NCBI GenBank assembly: GCA_963921935.1
Contig: OY998178.1
Coordinates: forward strand, 58,067,451 to 58,131,450
From: Galeruca laticollis
Lineage: Eukaryota > Arthropoda > Insecta > Coleoptera > Chrysomelidae
Direction of reading: 5' to 3'
Length of the DNA: 64,000 nt
In this document: positions 41,781-52,170 of the stretch, piece after piece
Layout: each line of letters starts with the position of its first letter
Position numbering within the stretch: position 1 is the first letter of the stretch
The notes under the pieces: model-generated
Databases searched by the model: none
The model's input: the letters and a program-made list of their open reading frames with translations, nothing else
What the model was told of the DNA's origin: nothing
Made by a program: the position numbers and the translations under genes

Positions 41781-43550
41781 ACACTAAATGCATGAAGTAT
41801 AATAACCAATACAATAACAAAGCAATGAAACATAAATACTTTCTATCCAGCAAAAATAATAAGAACGACAGCGGAATAAGTTTGATACGCACACTTCACA
41901 CCCGACCCGTATCAATGTGCAGTTTTGAAATATGCGACCGGTCACGGTGACTAACAGGCAGATCTAGTATCGGTTGTTGATAAGGATATGCTGACTCACT
42001 TATCACTCTTTCGAATGCCCTTAACCTCGAATGTATGCAATGAGTAAATTGTAACTAATCACTTTGCAACATTGGCTGAAAGACTTTTGATGCAATAGTA
42101 TATTTCTCACTTAGCAAAAGAACAACTACTACCACAAATTTCGAGTAGAAAATCTTTCTCATAAACCCCTCATATTCCTTGAATCTTATTTGAACTGAAC
42201 ATCAAGTTTCACTCATGTATCCTTAGTCTTGGATTAGACAAATTGCAAAATTAGGTGGTTGGCAGAAATAAAATATTACCCAATTATCTTAGCTGGTTTA
42301 AAACATGGTTTTAGACCTTTCTTTCCAAAAATATCGCTGATTCGATCTGCTATCTATCGAACGTAGGTATAGAAACATATTTTGTGGGCTGATACGGAGG
42401 GAAAATATTTGAGGTGGATCGGTTGACTATACTCTTTTCTACCTTAACTATTTGGTATCCTTGTATCTAGTACATGAGACTCGTAATTTGAACGGAAGGC
42501 TTTCAGGTTAAAAGATGAAAATGGTTTGATATATGGGGTAATAGGTAACTGATCTTTTTTGAGCCGGATGATGATGATGGGAAGTGATATTATAATATAT
42601 TTTTATTGTGAAATTGATGTTGAGCTGCTTGCTAGAAATACATGGGTATCTGAAATGGAATTAAGTGTGCGGCAACGCAATTTAATTTCATTTCACCGCC
42701 TAAGCTCGAGTAATTGAATTGTAAAAGTAAGGTGGATTTGACATACTTATGTAAAGTTTTTGAATACTATTCTGATTGTCTTGTTCGACAAAGTATGAGC
42801 TACTCATTAAAAGTTTTGTTTATTGGAAAATTGTTCACTAAACTAGTTTCCTGAAAGTTTGATTGAAAGAATCTTCCCTACTTTGAGAGTCCGAAAAATT
42901 ATATTTATTTTGTATTAGTGTGGGATAAAAGTTTAATTAACAGTTGTTTTATATACATTTTTTATCTTAGAACATTTTCTTATCTATCTATTATTTGCTT
43001 TAACTAGATTTACTCAACTTCATTTCAAACCCTTTCTCCTCTATACAGAGTGTTAAAGTTTAATGACGAATCATCAATAGCAACATTTCAGATTATTCCA
43101 TGAACTTACTTGTCTAAATTAATACAAAACTATGTACTTTCAAACACTTTGTTTGATTAAATTCTGCAATTTGAGTAGTTGAAACAAATTCTAACCATAA
43201 AACGGGAGTAACAACCGTAATTTAAGGTGAGAGAAAGCCCTGTGTGTGACACGAGAAGAAGAAGATAAATGAATGCTGTAAGAAATTTCAGCCTTTATAT
43301 CCCTAATCAACAAACGAGAAATGTGAAGTGGAGACAGCAACACATTTTCTTCAACGGTTATTTACGAACAAATACACTGCATGGATCGAAATTGATATCT
43401 GGAATTTAATGATTTATCTTGTTTTTACAAATCAGTTTTATCAATAATTAGATCTTAATCATTTTGATGATGACCTTTAGTGAATAATAAATAGCTACTG
43501 AGGTATCAAAGAGTTCAAAGAGGAAATATTCAGTTTATGAAATATAAAGA
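41781..43550. other. No gene recognised
   Basis: AT-rich; a moderately GC patch at 41860-41970 has no frame. Nothing supportable. Confidence 0.4.
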
Positions 43551-43740
43551 AGGTAAATAGCTGGAAAAAGCCAAATACTAGAAAGGAGGAAGGAATGATA
43601 ACGACGCAAAAGTGACAGAACTAGAAGAAACAGAAGCGAACGAATAGGTATCGAGAATAGAGCAGGCAAAGGAAATTGTAGATAAATACAAAAATGACAG
43701 AAGCTCTGGTAAGGATAATGTTGAAAGTATTTAAGGTGTT
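43550..43740 (+). pseudogene. Small LINE RT scrap
   Basis: VTELEETEANE and IEQAKEIVDKYKNDRSSGKD read like the pre-RT block 'p.t.eEi..AI..lKn.KapGpD' of LINEs. About 60 codons, with a stop between the parts. Confidence 0.35.
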
Positions 43741-43822
43741 CTGAGCCAAGGTTTGATTTAGATAAAGATTATTTAATTACTTTCTTTTACTTACACTTAA
43801 AAATATGTATTATCACAGTTAT

Positions 43823-44006
43823 ATACACTTAAAATTATTTACCTTTACCCTGACGTCCTTAATATCTGATAACATAACCGACAAATGCCAAATTATTCTG
43901 TTTTGTTCTTCACTATTAATAGAAATAAATGCCACCTAATAATTATGTCGGTTATGTTATCAGATACTAATTACGCCAGGGTAAAGGTCAATACTTTTAA
44001 GTGTAT
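43823..44006. mobile_element. Small MITE-like element, ~60-bp inverted repeats
   Basis: 43823-43883 and 43947-44006 are imperfect inverted repeats. The core CTGATAACATAACCGACA is exact in both, with CTTTACCCTG(A/G)CGT outside it. The element is about 184 bp with no coding capacity. Target duplication not clear. Confidence 0.65.
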
Positions 44007-44453
44007 GCATTCATTACAAGATATTACCTTTACGACGGTCAGTAGTAGAGAGGACGCTGACGCATGTGCACCAGCAACTTATTAATTAAAACCCATAAAA
44101 TGTTTTGATGGTTGCGTTACCGCACTCCTCTACGCTTATATTTCACATAATTATGTAATGTAAAATAATAATGATAATAGTATTCATATTCATAACAACA
44201 ATTTGTAAGAATGAGAGCAATTGACGTATTTTAACAATTTACACTAATACTAATTGCCACCAAAAATAAGCTCATTCGTTCTAAAATATAATGAGTTTTA
44301 ATAATGTTTTAGAGCACCAAAAATGATAAAGAAATTACATATGTGCATACTTTCACTGATTGGTTCAAAATTTACTCAATCTATTTCGTCCATTGTGACA
44401 TAATTTGCCAGTCTAACTGGAGTTTATATTGATCTTCCTAAACTGGTACTAAT

Positions 44454-44455
<2 letters not shown>
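44007..44455. other. No gene recognised
   Basis: AT-rich; nothing supportable. Confidence 0.4.

Positions 44456-44493
<38 letters not shown>
44456..44493. repeat. (TA)n microsatellite, left of the palindrome
   Basis: About 16 TA units preceded by AATAATAA. A longer run lies on the other side of the palindrome at 44949-45016. Confidence 0.9.
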
Positions 44494-44497
<4 letters not shown>

Positions 44498-44603
44498 TCT
44501 TTTTTTTGGTTCTTGGTCTTTTTTATTTAATTATATATTGTTTATTTTGTATTCTTGGGATTGAAGACCATTTTTTAAGACATATAACTAGTAGTTAATA
44601 CAT

Positions 44604-44650
44604 TTTTATTTAACGTTTCGGTCTTTCCATGACCTTCATCAGAAATAAAA
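44604..44650 (-). ncRNA. Hammerhead ribozyme, minus-strand copy
   Basis: Exact mirror of the plus-strand copy at 44838-44884, so the same secondary structure applies. Confidence 0.75.
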
Positions 44651-44837
44651 TTTTTGTTAAAACTTCGACAGAACGTTCATTTAATTATTCAATATATTTT
44701 ATAGCTGTTTAGGACGTATCACATAACAGAATATAACTGTGTGTGTGTGAGTTATATTCTGTTATGTGATACGTCCTAAACAGCTATAAAATATATTGAA
44801 TAATTAAATGAACGTTCTGTCGAAGTTTTAACAAAAA

Positions 44838-44884
44838 TTTTATTTCTGATGAAGGTCATGGAAAGACCGAAACGTTAAATAAAA
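44838..44884 (+). ncRNA. Hammerhead ribozyme (Penelope-type, minimal stem III)
   Basis: Stem I: TTTTATTT (44838-44845) pairs fully with AAATAAAA (44877-44884). The catalytic core CTGATGA is at 44846-44852. Stem II: GGTC (44854-44857) with GACC (44865-44868), loop ATGGAAA, and one extra A at 44853. GAAAC at 44869-44873 completes the core. Then GTT; the expected self-cleavage is after T44876. Stem III is only AC/GU and self-complementary, so efficient cleavage probably needs a dimer. Hammerheads with very short stem III are known from Penelope-like retroelements. Confidence 0.8.
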
Positions 44885-44945
44885 ATGTATTAACTACTAG
44901 TTATATGTCTTAAAAAATGGTCTTCAATCCCAAGAATACAAAATA

Positions 44946-44948
<3 letters not shown>

Positions 44949-45016
<68 letters not shown>
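44949..45016. repeat. (TA)n microsatellite, right of the palindrome
   Basis: About 33 TA units. It also ends the LINE scrap that follows on the other strand. Confidence 0.9.
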
Positions 45017-45019
<3 letters not shown>

Positions 45020-45640
45020 CTATCTCCAGTTTTTCTAACGATTCCTATCCTTCTTAAATACTCCTCTCTACTTCTTTCAGTCACTTAGATCTGGGTCTTC
45101 CTTGCCTTCTCCTACCACCTGGATATCACTGTATCATTGAACAAACGATTGCGCTCTCTCCTTCTCTCCATAGATGGCCGAGCCATTTTATTCATTGCAT
45201 CTTTATTCTCTTTACTATATCTTCCCCGTTCATTTTTCTCAATATTTCATGCTTCGTACGTTGCCTATATTCATTGTCGTCAACTTTTATCGGCCCTAGA
45301 ATTGTTCTCATTATTTTTCGTTTAACTATTCTCAACTCCTCTTCATCCCTTTTTGTCATTGTCACCGTTTCTGCTCCATACATTAACACAGGTCTTATTA
45401 TTGTGTTATAAAGTTTCGTGGATCTTGTTAATAGTTTGCTTTTCAATAATTTATTATTGGCATCGATTTCTGATCTTAGTTCCCCATTACTGCTGATCGT
45501 GACTCCCAGATATTTGAATTTTTCTACTTCCTCAAATTCATATTCCTCTATTTTTATCATTCCGTTTTCACAATGTTTGCCAACTCTCATTATTTTAGTT
45601 TTGTTGCTTTCTATTTTTAATCCCATTTCAAACATTTTAT
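45017..45640 (-). pseudogene. RTE-like LINE RT C-terminal fragment
   Basis: The open part on the minus strand (45635-45192, 147 residues) reads EEYEFEEVEKFKYLGVTISS (LGxxI block after the palm), LYNTIIRPVLMYGAETVTMT (the 'Y.t.irPvltYGaEtWtlt' block), IVKRKIMRTILGP and NEYRQRTKHEI. It continues with stops as GRRRQGRPRSK and LKEVERSI (about 45120-45070), the family tail. The palm and YADD are missing. It is a close structural match to the tail of the LINE at 5.3-9.7 kb. Confidence 0.75.
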
Positions 45641-45642
45641 AG

Positions 45643-45776
45643 ATTCCACAAATATACCAAATAATGATAAAATTATATTACGAGATGTTATGTCAATGTA
45701 CTCCAGCATCCCAAATGATTTAATAACAAATATTGTAAAAGCAAAATAAAATTTACTAAAAGAATACACAACCCTC
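45643..45776 (+). pseudogene. Penelope-like RT, 5' piece before the insertion
   Basis: STNIPNNDKIILRDVMSMYS and SIPNDLITNIVKAK: 'iPn.ykliSlDVvSLftniP' is the palm start of Penelope RTs, the catalytic Asp being that of RDVMSMY. The sequence runs to the TCATG target duplication of the LTR element at 45777. The rest lies beyond it, at 52171. Confidence 0.7.
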
Positions 45777-45781
45777 TCATG
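45777..45781. other. Left target duplication (TCATG) of the errantivirus-like element
   Basis: TCATG, matched at 52166-52170; could also be counted as 4 bp (CATG). Confidence 0.7.
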
Positions 45782-46019
45782 AATTTTAATTCGGATATCT
45801 ATAAGTAACTTTTTGAAAAACTTTATTTTTACAATTTAAATAATATTATAACAATTATGAAAAATATATGTTTGTAGTTTGGAATCTAGTCTACAACTAA
45901 CTAAAAGATGAGCGCATCGTCCACAAGACACCTTCGCAATCTTGCTGAATTCCCACAAAAGTCGGATTCGGGGAAACTAAACTCCGGACTGTGGGAACCA
46001 AGCGAGGTGAGGACATACT
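45782..46019 (-). repeat. 3' LTR of the errantivirus-like element
   Basis: 238 bp, matching the 5' LTR except for scattered substitutions and a ~28-bp segment present only in the 5' LTR. Confidence 0.85.
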
Positions 46020-46960
46020 TCTTCCCCCCATAGTCTCGGCTTCCGAGGGTTAAAGGGGAAGGCGAACATCGTGGTGGTCCATCTGTGAGGGGTGTTGAAG
46101 TCCGAAATCTGTTGGTGAGCTTCTTGTAGATTAAGTAGCAACTTGTAACAATCAGAAGTCCATAAATCAGGATCGTCCAGGCACTGGGGACGTAGATGGG
46201 ACTCTCGAAATGAAGATTGGGCTGATTTTCGATCACTTGGCTGCGGATTTCTTGAAGTTCGTCTAATCGGAGGTCTTCTAAATCGATGCTAATATTAATC
46301 TTTGAGGGCGTCGGAATGGCAGCGTCTATATCGAGGAACAGGATCGGCTGCTTCGGGTTCGTGTATTACTGTTCACTGATTATAGTCAATTGATCAGTGG
46401 TGAATTGGCAACCAGTAGGGATTTCGATGAGGAATGTGCCCATTAACTTTCGGATTTCTTCTTGTCTGGAGCATTTCAATTTTATTATTGCTTCATATGG
46501 AAATAATCCGATCCATTGGTTGGATGCGTCGAGCTGATTTAGTAGTGGTTGGGTCGAATGAACTTGAGTCTGGCGACTTTGGCAGTTCTTAATTTAACTG
46601 GAACAAGGCAGGGATTATTTTCTAATTTTTGAAGTAGAATTTTTTCCTGGTGTCCGAGGATCCCCGGGAGTCTGAAATAGCAGAAATTAAATATTTTATC
46701 TTTTGAAAGTATAGGTTTGTTTAAGTGGGCATTTTATATTATCCATATGTATTTTTTCGTGTGTTGGGGTTGAAACTGTTTTTAAATCATTATTTACTGT
46801 TGTTAGTTGAGTGGATTTGTCAAATTCATTTGCTTGTTTCTGCCTTATATGTTTTTTCACGAAAACCTTTAGTTCTGGCTGAAATATTTCAGGTTTTTCT
46901 CGGTTAACATTGAGTTTTTGTATAGTCTTTGATTTTAGAGCGATAAAATCTGAGTTAATT
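45901..46960 (-). pseudogene. env-like region, C-terminal transmembrane part open
   Basis: This region, downstream of integrase, matches the position and character of an errantivirus envelope gene. The last part (46236-45901, 111 residues) is open: after a short polar stretch there is one strongly hydrophobic segment at about residues 19-38 (AWTILIYGLLIVTSCYLI), then a basic stop-transfer KKLTNRF and a cytoplasmic tail that runs into the LTR. Upstream (46960-46236) it is broken: I see stops near 46580-46590 and 46368-46370 and frame changes between them. No signal peptide or cleavage site could be placed with confidence. Confidence 0.65.
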
Positions 46961-46962
46961 TT

Positions 46963-47760
46963 TTAATAAAGTAATTTTGATTTCTCCCTATGATCATTTA
47001 TATAATCATTTGTTAATATTTGATCGATTTCCATTTTAAAAGGGTTATTATCTGTTATATATCCGTTTATAATATCGATAGGTTTGAATTTCGTTGAAGA
47101 ATGTAGAGAATGATTATAGGCCAAAATTGCATAAGTGATTTTATTTTTGATTGGGGTTTTTAAGAATCCTTTTGTGTTCAATATTCTGACATGTTCGATT
47201 ATTGTCGAGTGGAACCTCTCAACAATTCCGTTTGACTGAGGATGATTTGGACTGCAAAAGTGAGTATCAATTTTGTGATGTTTCAGTAATTCTGTTACGG
47301 CAGAGTTTTTGAATTCAGTACCATTGTCAACTACTATTTGTTTAGGTGTACCGTGATGTGAAAAGAATTTTATTAAATTATCAACGATTTCAGTTCCACA
47401 GGATGAGTTCAAATGATATGCTTGAGCATATATGGAAAAGCTATGCACGATAGTTAGGAATTTTTGATTGATCGAGAGTAAAGGTATCTAAATGAATTAT
47501 TTCAAACGGTTTTGAAGCTGTTGGAGTAATATTCATTTCCATTCGTATGGGGTGCCGCTCGTATTTACTTTGCTGGCAAATTTCACAATTATTGATGTAA
47601 GTTTGAACAGATTCTTTGATATTTGGCCAATAGTATTTTCTTTAATTCTTTTTACTGTCTCGTCGATTCCGCGGTGGTTTGTTTTACTTTCATGATAATT
47701 CGAAATTAATTCTTCAATGTCATTTTTGTTTGTCACGTCAATTAAAAATTTGTTACATCT
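46963..47760 (-). pseudogene. Errantivirus-like integrase, frameshifted
   Basis: 47736-47533 holds the start of the zinc-binding domain (ISNYHESKTNHRGIDETVKR, the two His). The two Cys (NNCEICQQ) are read in a neighbouring frame. 47448-46963 is open and holds most of the catalytic core: IVVDNGTEFKNSAV has the second catalytic Asp, and HPQSNGIVERFHSTI has the final Glu. The first Asp lies in the broken part between 47533 and 47448. The C-terminus is open to 46963. Confidence 0.85.
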
Positions 47761-47782
47761 TTTAAACTTAATAGAAGGCCAT

Positions 47783-49620
47783 CTAAAATTTTTTTTGTAA
47801 AACTACTGAAAATTTCTCATAGATATTTGGGTTTTGAAAATAAAGATAATATTGAACATTTGGTGCGATATATTCTCTGATAAAATTCGTAATATCATTT
47901 TCAAAATTATTTTCGGATATTTGGACTTTTATACGTTGTTTTCTTTCGAATAAAATCGTGATTTTTGGCTTTGCTGGGGAATGTAGTACTGTTGATATAA
48001 TAATTTGATTTTGACCGAAGTTTACAGGTATGTCTGATATTGGAATACCTACAACAGGATTTTGATCGGCATTGGAATATATAGTCTCGTCATTTTCTTC
48101 GTCTTGTTCTACGTTTTGAACAGATTCGTCTGCTTGTACTTGCATAGAGATGTTGTCCATGTCTCGTTGTTTATTTGCATCTTGTGATTCAAATATTTCT
48201 CGAATTATTTGTTCATTTTTAAGATTATTCGGATCATTTTTCATGTTTCTCACTAAATCTTCTATTTCGTCAGACACTGTTTTGGTATGGATTTCTACGC
48301 GCGAAAGTGCGTCGGCATTCGAATTTAGTTTACCTTTTTTATATTTAATATTATAGTCGTACTCTTTTAATTTTATTCGCCATCTGGTTAATTTGAAGTT
48401 GGGTTCCTTAATAGAAAAATCCATTCTAGGGGTTCATGATCGGTTACGATATCGCATTTTCTACCAAACAAATACGGTCGAAAGTATTTCGTAGCCCAAA
48501 CTATTGCGAGTAGTTCTTTGTCGATAGTTGAGTAGTTCTGTTCCGAATCATTCAACGTTCGAGAAGCATAAGCAATAGGTCGATCGCTACCAATCGGACC
48601 TTGGGATAAGACGGCGCACAAGGCAACCTTACTAGCGTCTGTCGTTATAACAAAAGGTTTAGAGAAATCCGGATACTGTAGTATCGGCTCGTTAATTAAA
48701 AGAATTTTACAAGTATTGAAACAGTCTAAAAATTCTTGATTATGTTCAATCTTCGCTCCTTTTTTTAAACAATTTGTGAGAGGTTTGGTGATTTTTGCAA
48801 AGTTATTTATAAACCTACGATAATATCCTAGTAAACCTAAGAAACCTTTTATCTGTTTCGTACTATTCGGTATAGGAAATTGCTTGATTGCTTTTATTTT
48901 AACAAGGTTGGGTTTTACACCCTCAGGGGTTATAACGTGACCCAAGTATGCGACCTCTTTCCGAAAAAACTCGGATTTATCAAGTTGTATCTTGAAATTA
49001 GAATCACGAAGTCTTTGAAAAACGCATCTAAGCCTTTCTATGTGTTCTTGTAACGATGTAGAGAAAATTATTATATCGTCCAAGTACACTAAACATTTCT
49101 CATTTTGAATTCCACGTAATATGTTATCCATAATTCGCTGAAAAGTTGCGGGAGCATTTTTTAACCCAAATGGCATACGCAAATATTCGTAATGCCCATT
49201 TTCCGTATTGAAAGCTGTTTTTTCTATGTCTCTTTCATCCATCTCGATCTGGTGAAAGCCACTAGCCAGGTCGAGAGTGGTAAAGTATTGACATCTTCCG
49301 AGTTTATCGAGTAGGTCGGTTATGTTAGGAAGTGGGTACCTATCTCCAATCGTTTTTTCGTTCAGCTTCCGGTAATCTACCACAACTCTCCATTTTTGTT
49401 TTCCGGGCGCACTCCAAGGAGAACTACTAGGTCTTATGATATTATGATCTAACATCTCCTTAATTTGCTTTTCTACTTCTTGTTTGTGGATAAATGGATA
49501 ACGATAGGATTTTGTGTAGACTGGTAATTCATCTACGGTTTTTATTTGATGTTTAATGCGGTTAGTAAAAGTTAAACGATCGTCTTCGTTATAAAATATG
49601 TCCGAAAATTCTTTACACAA
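47783..49620 (-). pseudogene. Errantivirus-like RT and RNase H
   Basis: 49620-48388 is 410 open residues. RT: WRVVVDYRKLNEKTIGDRYP, FTTLDLASGFHQIEMDE (first palm Asp), MPFGLKNAPATFQRIMDNIL and CLVYLDDIIIFS, with an intact YLDD. RNase H: FVITTDASKVALCAVLSQG, AYASRTLNDSEQNYSTIDKE and DIVTDHEPLEWIF. SSSPWSAPGKQKW lacks about a dozen residues that most relatives carry between SAP and GKQKW, an in-frame deletion in the RT fingers. A frame change at about 48420 leads into 48424-47783, the end of RNase H and the connection (YKKGKLNSNADALSRVE). Confidence 0.9.
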
Positions 49621-49711
49621 CTTAAGTACTTCATACGTTCCTCATTATTTGAGTGATTTACTCTAATTTTTGTTTTATCTAAATTTTTGTTAGGAAACTC
49701 GTCAAAATTAT

Positions 49712-50370
49712 TTAGTTCGATTGCTTGACATGTTTACGTTCAAACTTTTCTACAGTTAAAGGTTCAGAAAAATCTAATGTTACATTATTTTGTGTATTAT
49801 TCAAAATAGTTGTCAAGGCTTGGCCGTTCTTTGCAATAGTAAGACATTCCGGTATTTCACAGTTATGAAATTTGTGATGCGGAATAATTATTTCGCCATT
49901 GTTTATGGACGTTTTTAATTTAATAACTTGTTCTGATCTGGCATTCACATTTATTAGGTTTAAATCTGTTTGTGTTTTTTGGAATAGTAGTTTAATTTTT
50001 GTGTGTGGTGTAATTAAATATCCCTTATCAAAATCAATAGTAGCTTCTAATGATTTCAAACTATCGAGTCCAATCAATCCTCTGAAGACATTATGGAACT
50101 TAAATAGATAGAATTTCAATGTTTTATTTTTTTGTAATTTAAATAACTTTGAAGCTGGAATACATGCACTAAATTTATGTGCTGATTATTGAAACACTGT
50201 GGATACAACAAATGGGTCATGCCTGATCAAATTAGGGAAAAACTTATTAGCTATATCTGGGTCAATAAACAATTTTGTCGAACCAGAATCAAGTAAAACT
50301 TTTATATTATATTCAAGTAAAATAACATATGGTAATTCACTTGCATCTGTAGTATTAAATGGAATGATAT
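49712..50370 (-). pseudogene. Errantivirus-like protease and linker
   Basis: On the minus strand around 50345-50230 the protease signature VLLDSGSTKLFIDP keeps the catalytic DSG. It is followed by a stop at about 50188 and then the open linker 50119-49712 (FKFHNVFRGLIGLDSLKSLE), which has the GLDxLxxLxAxID block typical of this family's protease end. A frame change near 49715 separates it from the RT. Confidence 0.75.
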
Positions 50371-50484
50371 TTGATACTAAATCGGGTTCCTGTTACAAAA
50401 CGTTTTCTGAAAATTTTGATTCGTACCGGCAACGTTCTCACTATCGAGTGCTTGTTCTTGCAAGTCATCAGTTTCTACAATATC

Positions 50485-51614
50485 CTACTGTTCCTCGAAA
50501 TAATCGTAATTTTCATTGAATTCTGTGTTATACAATTTTTCTGAAACAAAATTTCGTCTGGGTTGCATTGATTGATCAAATGATCGCGAATTTGAATAAT
50601 TTTGGTTATTTTGGAAGTTCGTTGGTGGAGTGTTTCTTGTATTCACACTCATTGGTGTGGACCTAAATGTATTTCTAGTGCTTACGCTCATTGGCGTAGG
50701 CCTATCGAAACTATTATTAGTATAATTTGGTTTGAAAACATTTCTATTTTGTTGATTGTTTGTACCAAATACTTGAGCATTTGTGAAAAATTTTTGTGGG
50801 CGATTATTCGGTTTTGGTTGTATATTAATAGGTTGAGAAGGAAACGACACTTGTGAATTTTGATTCCTATATTGATTAAATGAATTACTAGAATTATCGT
50901 TATTTGAAAATCTTTGTTGTTGCCTTGTGGAAAAATTATTTTGTCGGGGTATTTGTCTATTTTGGTTTGAATTTGGAAAATAATGTGTGTTATCTTCTTG
51001 GGTAACGAGTTGTAAGGCCTCACTTAGTGTATGTGGTCTCATACAACGTATCGTAGTACCAAGAGGATCTTTGAGACCTGACAAGAATGTTTTTAATTTT
51101 AATTCATTGTACAAATTGCGTTTCAGAACTTTTGCTTCTTGGCTTGTTTCACACATATCTACATAGCTACAAATTAGATTCAAAATTTTTAAGCATCGAT
51201 CGTAGAACTGTTGCGGTCTTTCGTCTTGATTTTGTCTCAACATTACTAAATCTCTGTTGAGACAAGCTTCGTCTCTTTGGTCAGAAAAGTTTCTCTGTAG
51301 CGTTTCTTTTAGTTCTTTCCAGTTTCCATAAGTTTAGAAATAAGCGAATTTAATAAGTAAACATTATGAAAACTAGCTGGATTTGCAAAATCGTAAAAAT
51401 TTTGAATAATTTGGTCACAAATCGAAATATACCGATTTAATTCATTTGGATTCCCATTGAATTCGGGAATACAATTTAAATATTCTGATTTAAATTGAGC
51501 CATTATAGATTGATTTGTTGAGTAATCAGGTTTTCTACGATTAATTTGAGAGGCAGTTAGAGAGTCGCCCGAATTTAAATTTTCAAGTATATCAGATAAA
51601 TTCTCGATAGACAT
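50485..51614 (-). pseudogene. Errantivirus-like gag, one frame break
   Basis: 51614-51309 is the N-terminal part (CIPEFNGNPNELNRYISICD, matching the conserved 'F.G....l..Fi..cd' matrix/capsid start). A stop and frame change near 51310-51330 break it. 51243-50485 then continues (CLKILNLICSYVDMCETSQE, LKTFLSGLKDPLGTTIRCMR) into a long Asn/Gln-rich tail with two TPMSV(S/N)TRNT repeats (50645-50700). No CCHC knuckle is seen, as in several errantivirus gags. Confidence 0.85.
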
Positions 51615-51875
51615 TCAAATGTACTTACAGAAATAATAGAGTTACTTCAAGCATATCCTTCCTAACATCTATAAGGAAGAGCCCTGGATTTGCGATTTAT
51701 GTCTCCTCCAGAAGTATCGATCCTTGTAGAAATGGACAATTCTCGATGTTTCGGTGACGAAGGGCTTCAGACGGGTCCCTGGTAGACGGTCCTCTTCAAC
51801 ACTTCACAACGAATCAACTATGTTCGGTATCCAGTTAATGGTTAAAACGAAATCACCACGTTCGATACACGATAA

Positions 51876-51900
51876 CCCGGATATCCTACTGACTGCGCCA
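51876..51900 (-). promoter_or_regulatory. Primer-binding site of the errantivirus-like element
   Basis: The minus strand begins TGGCGCAGTCAGTAGGAT at the inner edge of the 5' LTR. This resembles the site of 17.6/297-type elements, which I recall as using tRNA-Ser; the tRNA is inferred. Confidence 0.75.
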
Positions 51901-52165
51901 ATTTTAATTCGGATATCTATAAGTAACTTTTTAAAAAACTCTATTTTTACAATTTAAATAATATTATAACAATTATGAAAAATATATGTTTGTAGTTTGA
52001 AATCTAGTGTACAACTAACTAAAAGATGAGCACATCGTCCACAAGACACCTTCGCAATCTTGCTGAATTCCCACAAAAGTCGGATTCGGGGAAACTTAAC
52101 TCCGGACTATGGGATACGCATCGTCAGCATCTTCTTATGGGAACCAAGCGAGGTGACGACATAAT
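51900..52165 (-). repeat. 5' LTR of the errantivirus-like element
   Basis: 266 bp. Compared with the 3' LTR it has about 28 extra bases at about 52112-52140, bounded by a short TATGGGA repeat, so a slippage deletion in the 3' LTR is the simplest account. Confidence 0.85.
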
Positions 52166-52170
52166 TCATG

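Larger units (their letters stand above)
44540..44948. repeat. Perfect 198-bp-arm palindrome (Penelope-like 3' ends)
   Basis: 44540-44737 and 44751-44948 are, base for base as I read them, reverse complements, separated by a 13-nt TGTGTG-rich loop. Each arm contains a hammerhead ribozyme. The motif ACGTTTCGGTCTTTCCATGA and the inverted-dimer layout suggest Penelope-like element ends. Flanking TA microsatellites on both sides. An assembly artefact must be excluded because perfect palindromes can be made by chimeric reads. Confidence 0.9.
45782..52165 (-). mobile_element. Errantivirus-like Ty3/Gypsy element (gag, pol, env remnant)
   Basis: A 6.4-kb insertion on the minus strand with LTRs at 51900-52165 (5') and 45782-46019 (3'), a TCATG duplication, and a primer-binding site beginning TGGCGCAGTCAGTAGGAT beside the 5' LTR, the type I associate with 17.6/297-like elements. 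A purine-rich tract (minus strand GGGGGGAAGAAG) precedes the 3' LTR. The order gag, protease, RT, RNase H, integrase, then an env-like third region identifies an insect errantivirus type. Several stops and frameshifts make it defective as it stands. Confidence 0.9.

Noticed and set aside
41860..41970. Possible GC-rich regulatory island
   Set aside because: Only locally less AT-rich, with no motif, frame or repeat to support a function.
44890..45084. Minus-strand frame with a run of Tyr-Ile pairs
   Set aside because: A product of the TA microsatellite at 44949-45016, not a protein.
50199..50519. Plus-strand open frame of 106 codons
   Set aside because: It lies opposite the errantivirus-like protease, whose DSG signature is on the minus strand.
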